Assembly: GCA_041625325.1 (NCBI GenBank)
Contig: JBFJTN010000030.1
Span: 1 to 24,816, forward strand
Direction of reading: 5' to 3'
Length of the DNA: 24,816 nucleotides
Origin: Oceanococcus sp041625325
GTDB lineage: Bacteria; Pseudomonadota; Gammaproteobacteria; Nevskiales; Oceanococcaceae
Of the stretch, positions 1 through 7,931 are shown one piece after another. The position numbers were made by a program, and so were the translations under genes. How positions within the stretch are numbered: the first letter of the stretch is position 1; each line of letters begins with the position of its first letter. The notes beneath the pieces were generated by a model. The model saw nothing but the letters and a program-made list of their open reading frames with translations. It made no database searches and had not been told where the DNA came from.

Positions 1-317
1 GCAATGGTTACAACCTGTACCGGATCCACAACAGCTATATCGGCCTGCTCGGGATCGCCGGCATCTTCGGTGCGCTGGCCTTCGCCTTGCGGGAATCCTA
101 TTTCGCCCGATCGATCATTCACCTGTGTCGCCGCTCTCCACGGGCGCCCCCGATCAGCTTCCTGATCGCCGGACTGGCCGGCAGCTACGTGATCTGGCTG
201 CTGTCACTGGCCAAGAACTTCGTGGTTGGTGCGGAATCTCCGCAAATCCTTCTGGCACTGATCGCCCTGCTCTATCACGCCAGCCAACGGCCTGCAGTCC
301 AAAGCAGTCCCGCATGA
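1..317 (+). CDS. C-terminal end of a membrane protein resembling an O-antigen ligase / polysaccharide polymerase (5' truncated)
   Basis: The reading frame is already open at the window edge (first full codon at base 3) and ends at TGA 315-317, leaving about 104 residues. It begins with an asparagine/tyrosine-rich stretch containing HNSYIGLLG, followed by one hydrophobic segment. A second (FLIAGLAGSYVIWLLSLA) and a third (ILLALIALLYH) come near the end. A His-Asn-Ser/Thr-Tyr motif before the last membrane helices is typical of the Wzy/WaaL O-antigen ligase and polymerase superfamily, whose members polymerise repeat units or ligate glycan in the periplasm. The family call rests on this short tail and the surrounding polysaccharide genes. 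Another multi-pass polysaccharide protein cannot be excluded. The next gene starts 127 bases downstream, and no convincing terminator lies between. Confidence 0.5.
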   Translation, partial: NGYNLYRIHNSYIGLLGIAGIFGALAFALRESYFARSIIHLCRRSPRAPPISFLIAGLAGSYVIWLLSLAKNFVVGAESPQILLALIALLYHASQRPAVQSSPA

Positions 318-444
318 TGGAGCCGTGGGACCAGTCTGACAGCGCCCTGAAACAGAGCCCTCTGCCTGGCCCGGCGCCATCGCCATGCCTCGCCGACCGG
401 GCGGCTGGCGACCGGCGGCAAATGCTGGCCCTCCCCGTCACGGC

Positions 445-2247
445 ATGAAATATCGGGCGGAAATCGATGGCCTGCGTGCCGTCGCGGTGCTGCCGGTCAT
501 GATGTTTCATGCGCAGGTCCCGGGCTTTTCCGGTGGCTTCGTCGGGGTTGACGTGTTCTTCGTCATCAGCGGCTACCTGATCACCCTGATCATTCTGGAC
601 GCGCAAGCACAGGGCGGGCTGCGCCTGCTCGATTTCTATGAGCGGCGTGCACGCCGCCTGCTGCCCATGCTGCTCCTGGTTATCGCCGTCAGCTTTCCCC
701 TCGCCTGGCAACTCATGCTGCCGGACGCGCTGGAGAATTTTGGCCAGAGCGTTGTCGCCAGCCTGCTGTTTGGCAACAACATCCTGCTCTGGCTGACCTC
801 CGGCTACTGGGATTTGCAGTCGGAGTTCAAGCCGCTGATTCACACCTGGAGTCTGGCGGTTGAGGAGCATTTCTATCTGATCTATCCCGCCACTCTGCTT
901 CTGGCCTTGCGCCCTGGGCGCTGGCTTGCGGTGGTCCTGGTCTCAGCCACGCTGGCCTTGAGCCTGGGCCTGTGTCTGGCGCTGTATCGCGCCATGCCGG
1001 ATGCCAGCTTCTATTTGCTGCCCACCCGTGCCTGGGAACTGATGGCGGGCGCCAGCTGCGCGCTGGCCCACCGCTCCCGAATGCAGCTGTCGAACCCGTG
1101 GCTCGCCGCGGCCGGCCTGGTCCTGATCGCCTGCTCCGTGGTCGCCTTTGACAAGACCACGCCCTTCCCCTCGCACTACACCCTGTTGCCGGTGCTTGGC
1201 GCCGCCCTGTTCATCGGCTTCGCCAAGCCCGAACACGCGGTCACCCGGCTGATGTCGCAACGCTGGCTGGTAGGCATCGGCCTGGTGAGTTACAGCGCCT
1301 ATCTCTGGCACCAACCTCTGCTGGCCTTCGCCCGGCTGAACAGCGTTTCAGAACCGCACTGGCAGACCCTGGGGCTGATTTGCCTGGCCTGCCTGCCGCT
1401 GTCGTGGCTCAGCTGGCGCTTCGTCGAACGCCCGGCCAGACGCCGCACGACCCTGCCCTCGCGGCGCTTCTGGATCAGTCATCTGGGCGTGGCGGGCATC
1501 CTGGCAGGCGCCGGCCTGGCTCTGCACCTGCTGCATGGGGTCCCCGGCCGCATGTTCGCCAGCGGCCAGCATGACATGGCGGCCGGCATGCAGATCTCCT
1601 ACAACATGCGCATCTACCAGTATCAGCGCGACCGCTTCGCCGCAGGTACGCAACGCAAGGTGCTGATTCTGGGCAACAGTTTTGCTCGGGATTTCTTCAA
1701 CGCCGCGCTGGAAGCCGGCGCGCTGATGCAGGACGACGTGATCTATCGTGATGACATCGGCCCCTGCTTCAGTTTTTCGCCCCGGCCAGCCAGCACGGAC
1801 GCGCTGCTGCACGCTGCCGATATCGTGATCTTCGCCTCGGGCCAGTACCGACCGGAGTGCCTGGCCCAGGACAACGCCTGGCTGAGGTCCGCGAGCGTGC
1901 AACGGACCCTCTACATCGGCCCCAAGGACTTTGGCTACAAGCTGAAAGTGTTTGCCCGAACGGCGCCAGCCGACCGTCCGCGCATCCAGGTGCGCATGAA
2001 GGACAAGGTCATACTCTCGAATGCCTTCTATGCGGAACGCATTCCAGCCGGGCAGTTCGTCGATCTCATCGCCCTGCTCAGTCCCGATGGCAGGACCATG
2101 CCGGCATTCACGGAGGACGGCAACATCATTTCCCAGGACGGCAAGCACCTGACCCGCGCGGGCGCCCGCTACTTCGGCCAACGGGTGTTCTGTGCCCCGC
2201 CGCTGTCCGAACTGTGGACCGTCACCACCTGTCGCGCCGTCCGATAG
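445..2247 (+). CDS. OafA/YrhL-type membrane acyltransferase with C-terminal SGNH domain
   Basis: Predicted 600-residue protein that would O-acylate (for example acetylate) sugars of the surface polysaccharide at the inner membrane. The N-terminal half is an acyltransferase_3 domain. It opens with YRAEIDGLRAVAVLPV, then FFVISGYLIT near residues 38-46 and HTWSLAVEEHFYLIYP from about residue 133, with many hydrophobic helices up to about residue 365. The C-terminal part has an SGNH hydrolase-like domain: LILGNS with the likely nucleophile Ser412, and a DGKH block with Asp565 and His568. This two-domain layout is standard for bacterial polysaccharide O-acetyltransferases. I chose ATG 445 because the conserved opening follows it at once. 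The frame is open upstream to 385, but that extension is proline/arginine-rich and unlike the family. The transferred acyl group and the sugar position are unknown. Confidence 0.9.
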   Translation: MKYRAEIDGLRAVAVLPVMMFHAQVPGFSGGFVGVDVFFVISGYLITLIILDAQAQGGLRLLDFYERRARRLLPMLLLVIAVSFPLAWQLMLPDALENFGQSVVASLLFGNNILLWLTSGYWDLQSEFKPLIHTWSLAVEEHFYLIYPATLLLALRPGRWLAVVLVSATLALSLGLCLALYRAMPDASFYLLPTRAWELMAGASCALAHRSRMQLSNPWLAAAGLVLIACSVVAFDKTTPFPSHYTLLPVLGAALFIGFAKPEHAVTRLMSQRWLVGIGLVSYSAYLWHQPLLAFARLNSVSEPHWQTLGLICLACLPLSWLSWRFVERPARRRTTLPSRRFWISHLGVAGILAGAGLALHLLHGVPGRMFASGQHDMAAGMQISYNMRIYQYQRDRFAAGTQRKVLILGNSFARDFFNAALEAGALMQDDVIYRDDIGPCFSFSPRPASTDALLHAADIVIFASGQYRPECLAQDNAWLRSASVQRTLYIGPKDFGYKLKVFARTAPADRPRIQVRMKDKVILSNAFYAERIPAGQFVDLIALLSPDGRTMPAFTEDGNIISQDGKHLTRAGARYFGQRVFCAPPLSELWTVTTCRAVR

Positions 2248-2283
2248 ACTGGCGGCTTTCCTTTACGCCAAGCTGACGCCGAT

Positions 2284-3291
2284 TTGAACATCCTGATATT
2301 CACGCCGTTTTTCGCACCGCGCGTGGGCGGGGTGGAGACCGTCAGCCAGCTGCTGGCGGCCGCGTTGAATGTTCGCCACCAGGTCAGCCTGGTGACCACC
2401 ACGCCAGGCCCTGCCGTTGACCCGGGCTTTCAGGTGTTGCGTGGCCCCTCCCTCGCGGCCATCACCCGCCTGTGTCGGCGAGCCGATGCCATCCTGTCAT
2501 TCGGTCCCAGCCTGCGCTTCATCCCCATCCCGCTGCTGCTGGGCAAACCGCTGGTCATCAATCACTACACCTGGTTCGCCCCCGACCGTGAACCGATCAC
2601 CACGATTCAGCGCGCCCTGTGCCGCCTGCGCAGGGTGACCAACCTGGCGCCCAGCCGGATGCTGGCCGAGGAGATCGACCTGAATGCCCGCTACATGCCC
2701 AACCCCTTCGACCTGGACCTGTTCCTGTGCACCCGCAGCGAGACGCGCAATCGGGATGTGGTCTTCCTCGGCCGCCTGGTCAGGGAAAAGGGTGTGGACG
2801 TGCTGTTGCGCGCGCTGGGGCGACTGCAGCAGCGGCACCAACGCCTCCATCTCACCGTGATTGGCGAGGGACCAGACGAAGCCCGGCTCCGCAGCCTCGC
2901 GCACCAGCTGGGCGTGGCGGGTCAGGTGGAATGGGCAGGCCGCCTGCAGGGCGAAGCGCTCGCGCTGGCCCTGTCCTCGCACCGGATCATGGCCGTGCCA
3001 TCGGTCTGGCGGGAACCCTTCGGAGTGGTCGCGCTGGAGGGCCTGGCCAGCGGCTGTCGCCTGCTGGTGTCGGACAATGGCGGCCTGATCGAGGCGGCAG
3101 GCCCCTCCGCCCGTCATTTCGCAGCCGGCGATGATGCGGCCCTGGCCGACGCGCTGGAGGCCAGCATCGCCACGCCGGCAACCGCCGACCAGACGGCCGG
3201 CGCCGACGACCACCTGGCCTCGTTTCGGGCCGACCGGGTCGCGACGCAGTACGAAACCCTGTTCAGACATCTCATGGAGCGGCGCCAGTGA
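2284..3291 (+). CDS. Family GT4 glycosyltransferase
   Basis: A 335-residue GT-B retaining glycosyltransferase, expected to add one sugar from a nucleotide-sugar donor to the lipid-linked repeat unit at the cytoplasmic face of the inner membrane. The N-terminus (MNILIFTPFFAPRVGGVE) is the classic GT4 opening with a Gly-Gly acceptor loop near residues 15-16. The donor half contains VVFLGRLVREKGVD and VIGEGPD, and the E-x7-E signature is at Glu244/Glu252 (REPFGVVALEGLASG). The start is TTG 2284; no ATG or GTG gives the conserved opening, and no clear ribosome binding site is visible. The gene lies 36 bases after the acyltransferase, and its TGA overlaps the GTG of the next gene by four bases (GTGA), so translation is probably coupled. 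Donor and acceptor cannot be read from the sequence. Confidence 0.88.
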   Translation: MNILIFTPFFAPRVGGVETVSQLLAAALNVRHQVSLVTTTPGPAVDPGFQVLRGPSLAAITRLCRRADAILSFGPSLRFIPIPLLLGKPLVINHYTWFAPDREPITTIQRALCRLRRVTNLAPSRMLAEEIDLNARYMPNPFDLDLFLCTRSETRNRDVVFLGRLVREKGVDVLLRALGRLQQRHQRLHLTVIGEGPDEARLRSLAHQLGVAGQVEWAGRLQGEALALALSSHRIMAVPSVWREPFGVVALEGLASGCRLLVSDNGGLIEAAGPSARHFAAGDDAALADALEASIATPATADQTAGADDHLASFRADRVATQYETLFRHLMERRQ

Positions 3292-4004
3292 ACGCCATCA
3301 GCCACTATGTCCGGCGCGAATCCCGCTATCTGATCCGCCGCATCGCCCACCTGCTCTGGCTGCGTCGGCGCCAGGCCCGCCAGCCGCTCGGGCGCTTCGG
3401 CCAGCTGCCCTACGCCACCCATGCCATGCACAAGCTGTGCACGGAGTATCATTTCGAAACGGTGCTGGACGTCGGCTCCGGCGCCGGACTGCACGCAGCC
3501 TGCTTTGCCGAATTCGGCAAGCAGGTTGTCGGGATCGACACTGGTGATTCCGTGTATTTTCGCGCCCGCCGGCATGACTACGACGTGATCCGGGGCAACT
3601 TCCTGCAGCTCGAACTGGAGCGGCAGTTCGATTGTGTCTGGGCCTCGCATGTGCTGGAGCATGCCCCGGATGTCGGGCAGTTTCTGCGCCGCATCATCGA
3701 CGCCACCAAACCGGATGGCGTGATCGCCATCACCGTGCCGCCGCTCAAACCGAATATCGTGGGCGGCCACCTGAACCTGTGGAATCCTGGCCTGCTGCTC
3801 TACAACCTCATCCACGCCGGGCTGGATTGCCGGCATGCGGCCGTGCTGCGCTACGGCTACAACATCAGCGTCATCACCCACAAGCGCCCGCGCCCGGCCG
3901 TCGAACTGCAGCACGACGCCGGCGATATCGACCGCCTGGCGCCGTATTTTCCGCTCAGCGTCGCGGAAGCCTTTGATGGCCGCCTTATGCGGGTGAACTG
4001 GTAG
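3288..4004 (+). CDS. Class I SAM-dependent methyltransferase
   Basis: A 238-residue methyltransferase of the Methyltransf_11/23 type. The SAM-binding glycine-rich motif I is VLDVGSGAG at residues 59-67. The acidic end of strand beta-2 is VVGIDTG at 80-86, and the post-motif WASHVLEHAPD at 118-128 is typical of small-molecule methyltransferases. Motif III is KPDGVIAITVPP at 141-152. The basic, partly hydrophobic first 40 residues may touch the membrane. The start is GTG 3288, in a four-base overlap with the GT4 gene. Given the context, it probably methylates a sugar hydroxyl of the polysaccharide or an intermediate, but the substrate is not visible. The 3' end overlaps the opposing FkbM gene by 20 bases. 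Confidence 0.85.
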   Translation: MNAISHYVRRESRYLIRRIAHLLWLRRRQARQPLGRFGQLPYATHAMHKLCTEYHFETVLDVGSGAGLHAACFAEFGKQVVGIDTGDSVYFRARRHDYDVIRGNFLQLELERQFDCVWASHVLEHAPDVGQFLRRIIDATKPDGVIAITVPPLKPNIVGGHLNLWNPGLLLYNLIHAGLDCRHAAVLRYGYNISVITHKRPRPAVELQHDAGDIDRLAPYFPLSVAEAFDGRLMRVNW

Positions 4005-4869
4005 ACGCCGGCGGCTGGAGGCCTTCGCCCAGCGGCGCGTTCGCGTACAGGTAAATCGGCGGATTGGCGAGATACTCGCCGCCCTGCAGCCCGGACTGAT
4101 CATCGGCAGCCAGCAGCGCCAGAGCGCCACTGCCGCGATGAACGCTGGCGCGCCGGCAATATCGGTAGGTCCGGGACAGCAATTCATGCGCCTCGGCAAA
4201 CTGGCTGGGATAGAGCTCGATCTGCAGGATCCTGGGCGGCGCCTGTGACAAGGTCCGCTGGCAACCCTGCAGGAAGGCCAGCTCGCTGCCCTCGATGTCC
4301 ACCTTCACGAAATCCACCGCCCGACCATCCAGCACCTGATCCAGGGTCTCCAGGCGAATGGTCTCGGATCGGACTTTCCCCCCGAAAACCTTGGGAAACA
4401 TCTGCAGCCAGCCCGGATTCACGGAATTGCCCTGATTGTGTGACCGGGACAGGTAGATTTCCCCGCTCCCCGCATGATCCGACAGGGCCAGCGGGTAGAC
4501 CGTGAGACGGGGGTCGCCGATGGTCTGCAGGCGGGCCGCCAGTGACGACACCGGCTCGAACGCGAGGACCTCGCCGGCCCCCTCGCGCAGGTAGACCAGC
4601 GTGGTGAAGCCGATATTGGCCCCGGCATCGACCACCCGGTCGCCCGGCCGCAGCAGAGATCGGGCGATCAGCACATCGATGGTCTCCGGATCCTGCCAGT
4701 ATCGCCGCTCGTGCGGAATCCGCAGATTCAGGCGCAGATCATGCTCGCCAATCCGGATCGTTCTGTAGGGTCGCAGCGCGAATCGCTGCCCCATGTCTAC
4801 AAGAAAATTGATCGCGCGCACTCCGAAAATCCGCAGCAGAATCCGGCTCGCCCCTGACCGTCCGTCCAC
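3985..4869 (-). CDS. FkbM-family SAM-dependent methyltransferase
   Basis: A 294-residue FkbM-type methyltransferase; these typically O-methylate sugar or polyketide hydroxyls. The SAM-binding motif is VVDAGANIGFTT at residues 79-90. The second acidic motif is FEPV at 104-107, and the family signature VDFVKVDIEGSE lies at 185-196. The GTG start at 4869 gives the longest plausible protein but has no good ribosome binding site. ATG at 4794 (MGQRFALRPY) is an alternative that keeps the whole domain. The gene starts 63 bases after the KpsS-like gene ends and is last in the minus-strand group. Its final 20 bases lie under the end of the opposing methyltransferase. The family call is firm; the substrate is inferred from neighbours. 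Confidence 0.87.
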   Translation of the reverse strand: MDGRSGASRILLRIFGVRAINFLVDMGQRFALRPYRTIRIGEHDLRLNLRIPHERRYWQDPETIDVLIARSLLRPGDRVVDAGANIGFTTLVYLREGAGEVLAFEPVSSLAARLQTIGDPRLTVYPLALSDHAGSGEIYLSRSHNQGNSVNPGWLQMFPKVFGGKVRSETIRLETLDQVLDGRAVDFVKVDIEGSELAFLQGCQRTLSQAPPRILQIELYPSQFAEAHELLSRTYRYCRRASVHRGSGALALLAADDQSGLQGGEYLANPPIYLYANAPLGEGLQPPASTSSPA

Positions 4870-4932
4870 ACACAGGGCGACCGGAATCCGGTGCGTGGGC
4901 CGCTGCGCCGATCATACCGAATCGGCAGGCTC

Positions 4933-5952
4933 TCACTGCTCATTCAACAGGAACCGCAGCAGCGCAGCGCGTGCCCGATCCACATCCGCCGAATACTCCG
5001 CGCTGTAGCGCGCCAGGTAATCCGCCCGCTCGTCGACAGCAGCCGCCTCGCAGGACGGGTAATCGGCAAACCGGGCACAGACCTGCAAGGGCACCCCCCG
5101 GCACAGCGTTTCGAAACCCACCCCGCTGTTGCAGACGTAGACCCGCGCGGCGCCATCAATCAGGGCGATCGAATCCATTTCCTGCATGAACTGCAGATCC
5201 GGCACCAGCGCCTCCAGGGCCCGCCAGACGGCCAGGGTCGTTTTCGCCCCGTCCATGGGATGGTGCTTGACCACCAGCGCCCGACCGGCCCGCTGTTTCA
5301 GGGCGCGGCGAATCGGCGAGGTCCAGGCGCCGAATCCGGCAAAACCGAGCACCGAGTCACCGGGCACCTGCAAGGCCACGAATTCGTACTCCGCCGGCAG
5401 GCGCACGCTGGTGCCGCCCGCCTCGCGCTCGAACCAGTACTTTTTCTCGATCGCCTTGCACGGCTCCCGCCGCACGCCGATGCGGGCTGCCGCGCCAAGG
5501 GAGCGCGCGAACGCCCCGGCTGAGGAATACGCATCCCGGTAGAGGTGGTACTCCCCCCGCTCGAAGCCCACCTTCCAGAATTGCGCGCGCCGCGCCAGCG
5601 CGGGACTGGCCACCGTGTGGTAGGCACACAGACGAGCCACATTGGTGGCCAGCCGCAGAAACACGCTGCAGCTCCCACAGCGACGCTGGTCCCGGATGGC
5701 CAGTGACACGCCCTGTTCGCGCAGCTGCGCCTCGACCCCGTCGTACACCCAGCGCACCGGATCGGACACGAACCATCCATTGGGGCGATACAGGAGAACC
5801 GTGCCGGCCGGGTAGGCCATGCGCACGATCAGGCCTTCCTTGGCCCACCAGAGGAAGTCGCGCAGGGCGTGATAGAGATATTTCACCTGCGAATAGCAAT
5901 CGGCGCGAAACAGCACCCAGGCCAGTCGAATTTGCTGCATCAGCCGACTCAT
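4933..5952 (-). CDS. KpsS/KpsC-like capsule polysaccharide synthesis protein (Capsule_synth domain)
   Basis: A 339-residue protein whose C-terminal half matches the Capsule_synth pattern known from KpsS and KpsC. It has FVALQVPGDS at residues 191-200, KHHPMDG at 229-235, a predicted loop at DSIALI (260-265) and CNSGVGFE at 274-281, followed by GVPLQVCARFADY. KpsS and KpsC are beta-Kdo transferases that build the lipid-linked Kdo primer of ABC-transporter-dependent capsules, but the wider family includes other glycosyltransferases. The N-terminal 150 residues are cysteine-containing and not recognisable to me. Start ATG 5952 lies 17 bases after the end of the upstream sulfotransferase gene. 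Finding this protein beside a Wzx flippase, rather than with KpsM/T transport genes, suggests a sugar transfer other than capsule priming, though that is inference. Confidence 0.72.
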   Translation of the reverse strand: MSRLMQQIRLAWVLFRADCYSQVKYLYHALRDFLWWAKEGLIVRMAYPAGTVLLYRPNGWFVSDPVRWVYDGVEAQLREQGVSLAIRDQRRCGSCSVFLRLATNVARLCAYHTVASPALARRAQFWKVGFERGEYHLYRDAYSSAGAFARSLGAAARIGVRREPCKAIEKKYWFEREAGGTSVRLPAEYEFVALQVPGDSVLGFAGFGAWTSPIRRALKQRAGRALVVKHHPMDGAKTTLAVWRALEALVPDLQFMQEMDSIALIDGAARVYVCNSGVGFETLCRGVPLQVCARFADYPSCEAAAVDERADYLARYSAEYSADVDRARAALLRFLLNEQ

Positions 5953-5969
5953 CTTTCGCGGCGCCGGGC

Positions 5970-6845
5970 TTACCCGGCGTGTCCGGCCGGCGCGGACAGC
6001 TGACCACGCTCGATTGCCGGCGCGGTGGACGGGGCCGCCTCCCCAGGCAGACGAACGTCCCCCTGGCTCATGTCGTAGCCGTAGGCAGCGGCCACATCGG
6101 CACAGGCCTGGGCAATGCGCTCCCGCTCCCAGTCAAACAGAACGGTCTTGTACTGTTCCAGCGAACTGCTGGAGATGGGGCGAGACAGATCCGATTTGCC
6201 GTGTCCGGAAGGATATTGCCTGTACTGCTCATGGGAATTCAGCAGCGCAGGGTCGAAATCCAGCTCCAGTGCGGCGCACACCCTTGCCAGTTCGGTGGCC
6301 GGATCGAGGACCAGGCGTTCGTAAAGCACCACGGGCAGGTCCAGATCCGCCAATGCCCCCATGCGTCTGCGGTAGAACAGGACAAACTGCTCGAGCGGGG
6401 TCAATTGCGCGAGCTTCGGCACCAGCGCCGGCTCGATATCACCCATCCAGTTCTGCAGGCGCTTGAGATTCTGCTGCCAGCAATGACCCCGCGGCGATTC
6501 GCGCTGCTCGCTGTCGAATGTCTTCATGCTGGCGAAGATGGCCAGCGGGTTGCGGGCCAGGACAAAACCGCGAAACGGGTAGGCATGCTCCCAGGCCCCC
6601 TGCTTGACGAACAGGACGTTGGTCGGCCGGGGCGCCTTGTGCCGCAGCAATGGGTGCCTGACCGCGATGCTGGTCGCGCGACGCTTTTTCAGATGGCGGA
6701 ATAGCCGGCCGTCCCGCCGCGAGTCCGAGGCCCAGAGATTGTGGCTGTACAGCACCCGGGGATGCGCCGCCATGCAACGCATCATCAAGGTCTCACCACT
6801 GCGGGCCATCGAGGCCATGTGAAAAATCGGGATCTGCTGAAACAC
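5970..6845 (-). CDS. Sulfotransferase (PAPS-dependent)
   Basis: A 291-residue sulfotransferase-like protein expected to move sulfate from PAPS to a glycan hydroxyl in the cytoplasm. The 5'-phosphosulfate loop is SMARSGETLMMRCMAAHP at residues 12-29. The 3'-phosphate-binding motif is GFVLARNPLAIFAS at 93-106, with the usual Arg (98) and Ser (106). The later LYERLVLDPATELARVCAALELD follows the usual sulfotransferase pattern. The start is GTG 6845, preceded by AGGA at a spacing of seven bases. An in-frame ATG at 6818 lies too close to the binding loop. The last 30 residues are Ala/Pro-rich and probably disordered. It is first in the minus-strand group and divergent from the large plus-strand operon. 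The sugar acceptor is not known. Confidence 0.82.
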   Translation of the reverse strand: MFQQIPIFHMASMARSGETLMMRCMAAHPRVLYSHNLWASDSRRDGRLFRHLKKRRATSIAVRHPLLRHKAPRPTNVLFVKQGAWEHAYPFRGFVLARNPLAIFASMKTFDSEQRESPRGHCWQQNLKRLQNWMGDIEPALVPKLAQLTPLEQFVLFYRRRMGALADLDLPVVLYERLVLDPATELARVCAALELDFDPALLNSHEQYRQYPSGHGKSDLSRPISSSSLEQYKTVLFDWERERIAQACADVAAAYGYDMSQGDVRLPGEAAPSTAPAIERGQLSAPAGHAG

Positions 6846-6973
6846 GCCGCTGTCCTGGGCTATTGGTGTCGACTGGGCATAGGCTAGACCTTAAACTGGC
6901 TGAAGGCGACGCCTGGTGCCTCAGCCGGAGGCGCCCTGTAGGCTTCCCCCTTCCCAGTATAGATCGCTCGCCC
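6846..6973. promoter_or_regulatory. Divergent intergenic region, probable promoters for both flanking operons
   Basis: This 128-base gap is the only place where two gene groups diverge, so promoters for the minus-strand group and for the large plus-strand group should lie here. I see no strong sigma-70 pair. A TATAGA at 6958-6963 could be a plus-strand -10, but it sits very close to the ATG and lacks a good -35. A few A+T-rich bases (CTTAAAC near 6890) stand out from the G+C-rich surroundings. The promoters are inferred from gene orientation. Confidence 0.3.
6915..6935. other. Inverted repeat / hairpin upstream of the large operon
   Basis: GGTGCCTC, a five-base loop (AGCCG) and GAGGCGCC form an eight-base-pair stem with one G-T wobble. 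It lies 38 bases before the ATG of the first plus-strand gene. No T-run follows, so it is not a standard terminator. It could be an operator or a leader RNA hairpin, or arise by chance in G+C-rich DNA. Confidence 0.3.
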
Positions 6974-7891
6974 ATGTCCGACCCCGGTCTCGTTTCCGTC
7001 GTGCTGCCGACCCGCAATCGGGCAGCGCTGCTGCCTCGCGCGATCCACAGTGTGCTGGGCCAGACCCACCGGGAGCTCGAGCTGATCGTCGTCGACGATG
7101 CCTCATCTGACGGCACGGCAGAGCTGATCGCCAGCATTCCTGATGCCCGCCTGCGCTATCTGCGACTCGACCGGAACCTGGGCGTGAGTGGCGCGCGCAA
7201 TGCGGGCATCGCCCAGGCGCGCGGCAACTGGCTGGCGTTTCAGGACAGCGACGATGAATGGCGGGTCGAGAAACTGCAGCGGCAGCTGGCGGCGGCCACC
7301 GCCGACACACAGATGGTCCTGTGCGGCAGCTGGTACCCCGAGTGCCCCTGGCAATCGCTGATCCAGGCCGACCCGGACCGCGAGGTGTCCGATGTGAGCG
7401 ATCGCATCTTCGTCAGGATCCCGGCCGCACCGACGTTTCTGATTCGCGCCGAAGCCCTGCGCCGGGTCGGCGGCTTCGATGCCGAGCTCTCCTTCTGCGA
7501 AGACTGGGAGCTGGCCCTGCGCATCCACGGGGTCGGCCAGATCCTCTGGGTCAATCTGCCGCTGGTGATTCAGCACCGCACGCCGGACAGCCTCTTCACC
7601 ACGGAGATCAACGCCATTGCCGGCCTGAGCCATATCCTGCGCAAGCACGAGGCGCTGCTGCGCGGACATGCCGAGGCCTGGAGCTGGTATTCCAACTGGC
7701 TGGGCCAGACCTTGTGCCAGTTCGATCGCTGTCGCGATGGCCGGCGACACTTTCTGGAGGCCATCCGGGCCCGTCCGGCGACTGCCCGCAGCTGGCTCAA
7801 TCTGGCCGCCTCGCTGCTGGGGTCACGCGCGTTCCGCGCCTACCTGAACACCGGTCGGGGCCTGCGCCGCGCGCTGCGGCACGCGGCCTGA
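6974..7891 (+). CDS. Family GT2 (GT-A fold) glycosyltransferase
   Basis: A 305-residue inverting glycosyltransferase of family 2. The N-terminus VSVVLPTRNRAALLPRAIHS is the nucleotide-binding start. VVDDASSDGT follows at residues 39-48 and the metal-binding FQDSDDEW at 89-96. The catalytic-base region CEDWELALRI falls near residue 175. The final ~60 residues (HFLEAIRARPATARSWLNLAASLLGSR) look like a helical, TPR-like tail shared with two other GT2 genes in the window. I chose ATG 6974 although the frame is open to 6863, because the family motif starts five residues later; no clear ribosome binding site is seen. It is first in a sixteen-gene plus-strand group. Confidence 0.88.
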   Translation: MSDPGLVSVVLPTRNRAALLPRAIHSVLGQTHRELELIVVDDASSDGTAELIASIPDARLRYLRLDRNLGVSGARNAGIAQARGNWLAFQDSDDEWRVEKLQRQLAAATADTQMVLCGSWYPECPWQSLIQADPDREVSDVSDRIFVRIPAAPTFLIRAEALRRVGGFDAELSFCEDWELALRIHGVGQILWVNLPLVIQHRTPDSLFTTEINAIAGLSHILRKHEALLRGHAEAWSWYSNWLGQTLCQFDRCRDGRRHFLEAIRARPATARSWLNLAASLLGSRAFRAYLNTGRGLRRALRHAA

Positions 7892-7931
7892 TAACCTTCC
7901 CCGCACGCCGGAACCCTCTACAGGACGTAGC

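Noticed and set aside
318..444. Possible ops/JUMPstart element or promoter before the first acyltransferase
   Set aside because: No GGCGGTAG-type element and no sigma-70-like pair is visible; the gene is more likely read from upstream.
154..870. 238-residue minus-strand open frame
   Set aside because: It lies opposite the acyltransferase, has the Gln/Arg/Asp-rich composition of an antisense shadow and shows no family motif.
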